Source of the DNA: Acidimicrobiia bacterium
GTDB taxonomy: Bacteria; Actinomycetota; Acidimicrobiia; Acidimicrobiales; Poriferisodalaceae
Reading direction: 5' to 3'
Assembly: GCA_012960315.1 (NCBI GenBank)
Contig: DUBN01000016.1
Coordinates: forward strand, 74,553-138,552
DNA length: 64,000 nt
Made by a program: the position numbers and the translations under genes. The first letter of the stretch is position 1. Every line of letters begins with the position of its first letter. Of this stretch, positions 60,400 to 64,000 are shown piece by piece. The notes below the pieces were generated by a model, which was given only the letters and a program-made list of their open reading frames with translations, did no database searches and was not told where the DNA came from.

Positions 60400-61232
60400 T
60401 TACGCCCTCCCGGGAGGCCGTGGGCGCGGTGTGTTACGTATGAGGAACGCAGCGAGTCTCTCGGCAACTAGCTTCGGTTGCTCAACGTGGACGAAGTGGC
60501 CTGACCCAACCAGTTCGAGGTGCTCTACATTTGCAAGCAGAGCTGCAAGGGCAGCGTTACTTTCCCGAAAAATCGGACCAGCCTCCGACCCGATGACTAG
60601 AAGGGTGGGATGACGAAGCGCCCGAGTTGCCTCTTCATCAAGTTTCCATCTGCTACCGGCTGGCAGATCGCTTCCGAACAGCGTTGGAACGTCAGCGAGA
60701 GCCATTTCTGTCGTGCCCTCAGGTAACTTCTCCTCGAGCTGTGCCATCACTTCAGCTCCGCCAACGCCGCCTAGGAACAGCAACATGGCCTTTCGATGCT
60801 CACCCGATTCGAAAACACGAACGAGAGGACTCATCGCTTCGTCGAAGCCAGCAGCTGAGGGCACAGAGAAGAGACCCGGTTCAAGGAGACTCATGGTTAA
60901 GAATCGATCAGGCGCCTCGATGACAGCCTGAAGCACAATGTCGGCTGCCAAGGAGTGACCTACCACATGGGACCGATCGATTTGAAGGTGGTCTAGTAGG
61001 GCGACGACATCGGCCGCTTCGTCACTCAGGTCTGTCCCGGTTTCGCCGGTGAGGTTCCCCCGTATCCACGACGACGGAAAGTCACGACCTGGTGACTATT
61101 TAGGAGGTTCCCGTAACGAAGCATCGGTTCCCACGGATCAGCGATGACGGATCCGTGTACCAGAACAAGTGGCGAGCCGTTTCCCCGTACCCGCAGTTCG
61201 AGTTGCCCACCGTCGACTTTGAATGTCTCCAT
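60400..61232 (-). pseudogene. Alpha/beta hydrolase broken by a frameshift
   Basis: Two reading frames make up one hydrolase of about 277 aa. The N-terminal part (61232 to about 61061) reads LVLVHGSVIADPWEPML and VVTFRRRGYGG; the rest (about 61061 to 60400) reads, in another frame, LTGETGTDLSDEAADVV, then the nucleophile VVGHSLAADIVL, LLVIGSEAGP and the His in GSGHFVHVEQP. The frames meet at a run of five C (61057-61061; five G on the coding strand), where six would restore one ORF. It may be a real mutation or a homopolymer sequencing error. A good GGGGAG ribosome-binding site precedes the ATG. It lies 40 bp from the insertion's right end. Confidence 0.75.
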
Positions 61233-61280
61233 CTGCGTCTCCCCGGCAACTTGATAACGCCACCTGGTCTTGGTGTCCGG

Positions 61281-61904
61281 TTATTCCGCTTCGCGGACTT
61301 CTGTAAGAGTCATCGTTGTTTTTGTGGAGGGTCGCGCCGCTCGAACCTGATCACCGGTGATTGTCTTCTTCCACATGGCTAGATAGGCGACCGCTTCGAC
61401 CCAATCCCAGTGCTCATCCAAAATGGCTTCGACTTCGTCGTCCCATAACTCGCGGGCACGAAGTGCAACCTGTGACCAATCTTCAAGCTCGACGCCCATC
61501 TGCGGATCACGAAGCGTCACGGGGCACAGAGCCTCGTCGTAGTCAGGTCCTTCGTAGGCATAGACGCAACCAATGAGTTGGCCAATCTGGTTGAAGTCAT
61601 GTCGGGAACCTTCCCAGTTGAAGTGGCCAGTGATTCGTTGTTCAGTCAAAGCGCCAGCCAACGATGACTTGATTCTCGCGTCGACGAAACTCTTCAGTTC
61701 ATCCCACTCTGAATCGCCTGGCACGAAGGTTGATTCAAGCATCTGCATATCAACTATGTCAGGAAGGCCAGACCACTCAACGCAACCCTCTGTTCCCTCT
61801 TGCCTGTCAGGGGCAATCGTCAAGCTGGTGCATTGAACTTCGCCAACCTCACCGACAACGGCGTGACCTGCTTCGTGTAAGGCGACTACTCGCAACGGCG
61901 GCAT
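61281..61904 (-). CDS. M41-like (FtsH peptidase-type) zinc protease domain protein
   Basis: 207 aa from ATG 61904. The N-terminal VVALHEAGHAVVGE is the HExxH zinc motif in the AxHExGH form typical of the FtsH/M41 peptidase domain, but there is no AAA ATPase domain. The rest is helical and acidic, with LAGALTEQRITG (a helix that in FtsH follows the active site) and Trp-rich DEVEAILDEHWDWVEAV. Stand-alone M41-like proteins are found in phages and accessory DNA. ATG 61904 lies 7 nt after TACGAT (leaderless); the track GTG at 61910 is only one base after it. Precedes the broken hydrolase on the same strand by 48 bp. Confidence 0.75.
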   Translation of the reverse strand: MPPLRVVALHEAGHAVVGEVGEVQCTSLTIAPDRQEGTEGCVEWSGLPDIVDMQMLESTFVPGDSEWDELKSFVDARIKSSLAGALTEQRITGHFNWEGSRHDFNQIGQLIGCVYAYEGPDYDEALCPVTLRDPQMGVELEDWSQVALRARELWDDEVEAILDEHWDWVEAVAYLAMWKKTITGDQVRAARPSTKTTMTLTEVREAE

Positions 61905-61911
61905 AGCCACG

Positions 61912-61917
61912 ATCGTA
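61912..61917 (-). promoter_or_regulatory. -10 box (TACGAT) of leaderless M41-like gene
   Basis: On the minus strand TACGAT is followed by 7 nt and ATG 61904. This supports the ATG start. Confidence 0.4.
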
Positions 61918-62024
61918 ACTCGCTGTCCTAAGGGAGATCGTCGCTCGTTGCTTCTGCTCTTCGTCTTTCACGTTCATAATCCGTAAAGCCTTGGAAACAT
62001 GGGGTTTGTTCTCTGAAGACCGAA

Positions 62025-62030
62025 TAATGT
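62025..62030 (+). promoter_or_regulatory. -10 box (TAATGT) of dioxygenase genes
   Basis: TAATGT ends 8 nt before the ATG at 62039. It includes an upstream in-frame ATG (62027), which would be untranscribed if this box is used. Confidence 0.35.
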
Positions 62031-62038
62031 TCACGTTT

Positions 62039-63316
62039 ATGGCGATTGATTACCAGCAACTTGTCCAGGGCGACCGTATCCACGCCAGCCTGTTGCACGA
62101 CCCCGACGCGTTTGCAGAAGAAATGGATCGGATCTTTATCCGGGGATGGGTTTTTGTGGGGCATGAGTCCGAAATAAAACTTCAAGGCGATTGGGTAACG
62201 CGTCAACTGGGAAACGAGTCCGTGATCATGGTTCGCGAACACGATGATTCGGTCAATGTCTTAGCTAACAGGTGCGCCCATCGCGGAACTGCGCTGTGCT
62301 GGGAACATCAGGGAAATAGTTCTTTCTTTCAGTGCACCTATCACAACTGGCGTTTCGGTCTCGATGGCGCTGTACGGGCGATCCCATTTCCTGATGGCTA
62401 CACCAATCCAAAGGAACAACTTGGGTTGGATCGGGCCGGGCAAATAGACAGTTACCGTGGCTTCGTGTTCGTCAATCTTGACGGATCAGCGGGCCCTCTG
62501 GACGAGCACTTGGGGGCCGCGGGATATGACTTGATAGACCGACTCTGCGATCTGAGTCCGACTGGCAGAATCGATTTGTCGAAGGGCTGGATCGCTCATC
62601 GGGTTCAATCGAATTGGAAGTTGTGGCCCGAAAGCGACAGCGACGGGTATCACGTTGGTTTCGTTCACGCCTCAATGTCCGCTGCTACGGACACGTATTA
62701 CGACGAGGTGGCGGTGGGCGGCGATGCTGTCAGTAGTTCACGGGCGGTCGATCACGGCAACGGCCACGTTGAACTTGACTTTCGCCCAAGCTACAAAAGA
62801 GAGCTTTCGTGGCTGGGGATTACCCGAGACAAGGTCAAGGGCTACTACGAAGCGCTGGTTGCTCGAGTTGGAGTTGAATCAGCCGAGCAAATGCTTTGGG
62901 ATGGGCCCCCACACGCGTTCTTGTTTCCGAACCTTTTCTTAGGTGAGTTAGTTGTAGCCATTGTGGAACCTCTGGGACCGGGTGAGATGATTCACCGGCA
63001 CACCTCAGTTCAATTCGAAAGCGTAGAAGAAGGTTTCAATCAACGACTTTTGCGTCAGACTGAGGCCGCGGTTGGGCCGGCATCGTTTATCACTAGCGAC
63101 GATGCGATCACAGCGGAACGTATCCAAGCAGGGGTATCGGGGACGCGTCGATCTTGGGCTGGAGAAAATCGTGGGTGGATTGACCTCAGCCGGGGTCTTC
63201 ACCGAGAGGAAGTCGACGAAACGGGTACTCGGTCAAGCGACGCCTCGGATGAGACCACTAATCGTGGCTTCTGGCGCCGCTACCTAGAGATCATGACCAG
63301 GCGTGTGTCGGTGTGA
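62039..63316 (+). CDS. Rieske-type aromatic-ring dioxygenase, alpha subunit
   Basis: 425 aa. The Rieske 2Fe-2S centre is CAHRGTALC (C-x-H) with CTYHNWRFGLDG (C-x2-H). The catalytic domain has the mononuclear iron motif WPESDSDGYHVGFVH (Asp, His, His) and PHAFLFPNLFLGEL. It would hydroxylate or dioxygenate an aromatic or related ring with electrons from an unseen reductase. Coupled to the beta subunit by GTGA. ATG 62039 is favoured by a -10 box, with 62027 as the alternative. No ferredoxin or reductase gene is in the window. Confidence 0.9.
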   Translation: MAIDYQQLVQGDRIHASLLHDPDAFAEEMDRIFIRGWVFVGHESEIKLQGDWVTRQLGNESVIMVREHDDSVNVLANRCAHRGTALCWEHQGNSSFFQCTYHNWRFGLDGAVRAIPFPDGYTNPKEQLGLDRAGQIDSYRGFVFVNLDGSAGPLDEHLGAAGYDLIDRLCDLSPTGRIDLSKGWIAHRVQSNWKLWPESDSDGYHVGFVHASMSAATDTYYDEVAVGGDAVSSSRAVDHGNGHVELDFRPSYKRELSWLGITRDKVKGYYEALVARVGVESAEQMLWDGPPHAFLFPNLFLGELVVAIVEPLGPGEMIHRHTSVQFESVEEGFNQRLLRQTEAAVGPASFITSDDAITAERIQAGVSGTRRSWAGENRGWIDLSRGLHREEVDETGTRSSDASDETTNRGFWRRYLEIMTRRVSV

Positions 63317-63801
63317 GTACGGTCGAACTGCATGCAGAGGTTGAGGCGTTTTTGTATCGCGAAGCGCGGTTGGCTGATGAGTTTCAACTTGATGAGTGGG
63401 AAGCTCTACTCACCGATGACTTCCATTATTGGGTTCCGGCAGGACGAATTGTGGGGGAGCCTTCGGAGCAGTTGTCTTACCTGAACGACAATCGAGCTCG
63501 AGTAGCGACTCGCATACGCCAACTTAAAACAGGGAAACGGCTGTCCCAACTACCGATCTCGCCGATGCGCCGAGTAATTTCAAACGTTGAAGTTTCCGAT
63601 CTTGGTGATGACGAAATTACAGCGACCGCCAATTTCGTCATCTACGAGGTTGCTGCCCAGTCAAGTGGAGAGTTGCGGGTCTGGCCAGGCCACGCCCAGT
63701 ATCGCCTCCGCCGTGTCGATGGTGTTCTGCAGATGTCCGCAAAATGGGTTGAGCTAGTAACAGCAGAGATAGGGCAACGTAACCTCACATTTCTCATCTA
63801 A
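63313..63801 (+). CDS. Aromatic-ring dioxygenase, beta subunit
   Basis: 162-aa small subunit with the cone-shaped (NTF2-like) fold: VEAFLYREARLADEFQLDEW, LLTDDFHYWVPAG, the middle RVATRIRQLKTGKRL, and C-terminal LRVWPGHAQYRLRRVDG. It is structural and helps form the alpha3-beta3 enzyme. GTG overlaps the alpha stop. Confirms that the alpha gene is a two-subunit ring hydroxylase. Confidence 0.9.
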   Translation: MSTVELHAEVEAFLYREARLADEFQLDEWEALLTDDFHYWVPAGRIVGEPSEQLSYLNDNRARVATRIRQLKTGKRLSQLPISPMRRVISNVEVSDLGDDEITATANFVIYEVAAQSSGELRVWPGHAQYRLRRVDGVLQMSAKWVELVTAEIGQRNLTFLI

Positions 63802-63954
63802 CGGACGCCCTGAAAAGATACGGGCCGGAACCTTCCCAGCTTTAATACGTGAGAACCACATCGCTTCACCGCTGAGAGACACCACTCCTGGAGGGCCACT
63901 CCAGTTGAGATCGTATCCACCGACAAGAACTTCATGTGCGTTGTCCTGATTCAC
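63754..63954 (-). CDS. Possible small gene or fragment at window end
   Basis: GTG 63954 opens 66 codons that include WSGPPGVVSLSGEAMWFSRI and KVPARIFSGR. The middle looks protein-like, but the last 48 bp overlap the dioxygenase beta gene and a stop lies just upstream (63985-63987). It may be a remnant of a longer gene or chance. Apart from this, 63802-64000 shows nothing I can name. Confidence 0.25.
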   Translation of the reverse strand: MNQDNAHEVLVGGYDLNWSGPPGVVSLSGEAMWFSRIKAGKVPARIFSGRPLDEKCEVTLPYLCCY

Positions 63955-64000
63955 GCAGTAGGTCGGTTGCCAATGATGCGAACCGGATCAACTAGTACAG

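Noticed and set aside
60406..60417. 12-bp palindrome CCTCCCGGGAGG at the 3' end of the broken hydrolase
   Set aside because: Lies within coding sequence for a Pro/Arg-rich tail, has no U-run or partner copy; probably chance.
1..64000. CRISPR array, rRNA operon, IS element or prophage
   Set aside because: No regularly spaced repeats, rRNA-like sequence, transposase, integrase or phage structural gene was found on reading both strands.

Overview
The window looks like a contiguous chromosomal segment from an actinobacterium (Actinomycetota), probably a free-living, moderate-GC member of the Acidimicrobiia, perhaps marine. The phylum call rests on mycothiol metabolism (mshD, and a mycothiol-dependent formaldehyde dehydrogenase), an ANTAR response regulator beside polA, a DUF4193 protein and four-S1-domain rpsA. 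The order his genes, trp genes, pdtaR-polA-rpsA-coaE-uvrB-uvrA and uvrC-rapZ/gap-pgk-tpi-secG follows, in compressed form, the backbone order known from Mycobacterium. The class and habitat are inference. No rRNA, CRISPR array, integrase or transposase was seen.

Layout. 1-5.7 kb: VIT-type metal transporter, a D-aminoacylase-like amidohydrolase, mshD divergent from nth, and a CitE-like lyase. 5.7-10.9 kb: hisDCBHAF with overlapping start/stop codons. 10.9-16.1 kb: acyl-CoA ligase, DUF1330 and metallo-beta-lactamase proteins, a DEAD-box helicase and a DCC protein. 16.1-24.7 kb: a hydrolase and a GroES-like gene diverging from one palindromic promoter, then fused trpEG, ygfZ, a monooxygenase, trpC, trpF, trpB and trpA, followed by a Cys-rich protein and a cytochrome c. 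24.8-31.0 kb: PrxQ, a FabZ-like dehydratase and azlCD, converging on a minus-strand fatty-acid operon fabD-fabH-fabG-acpP-fabF. 31.2-40.1 kb: tRNA-Leu(CAA), an SDR, an O-methyltransferase, pdtaR, polA, a methyltransferase, rpsA and coaE. 40.1-50.5 kb: DMT permease, SDR, DUF4193, then uvrB, mscR, uvrA and uvrC, which give the complete nucleotide-excision set within about 8 kb. 50.6-59.2 kb: SF2 helicase, methyltransferase, rapZ, gap-pgk-tpiA, a thioredoxin-fused protein and secG. 59.2-64.0 kb is accessory: a tRNA-Leu with anticodon AAG, a roughly 1 kb cargo-only insertion flanked by a 22-bp repeat of the tRNA 3' end, a frameshifted hydrolase, an M41-like zinc peptidase and a two-subunit Rieske dioxygenase.

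Two signals stand out. First, about 16 genes have a TANNNT box ending 6-8 nt before the start codon and no convincing Shine-Dalgarno sequence, and three more have one at 9 nt. This suggests that leaderless transcription is a main expression mode here. It decides many start codons and includes one 10-bp palindrome that serves two divergent leaderless genes. Second, the tRNA-Leu-flanked insertion at 59331-60359 carries a single beta-propeller lipoprotein gene with nearly identical internal DNA repeats and no recombinase. It is the best candidate in the window for an unusual mobile unit.

All product calls are from motifs and family memory; no database search was possible.
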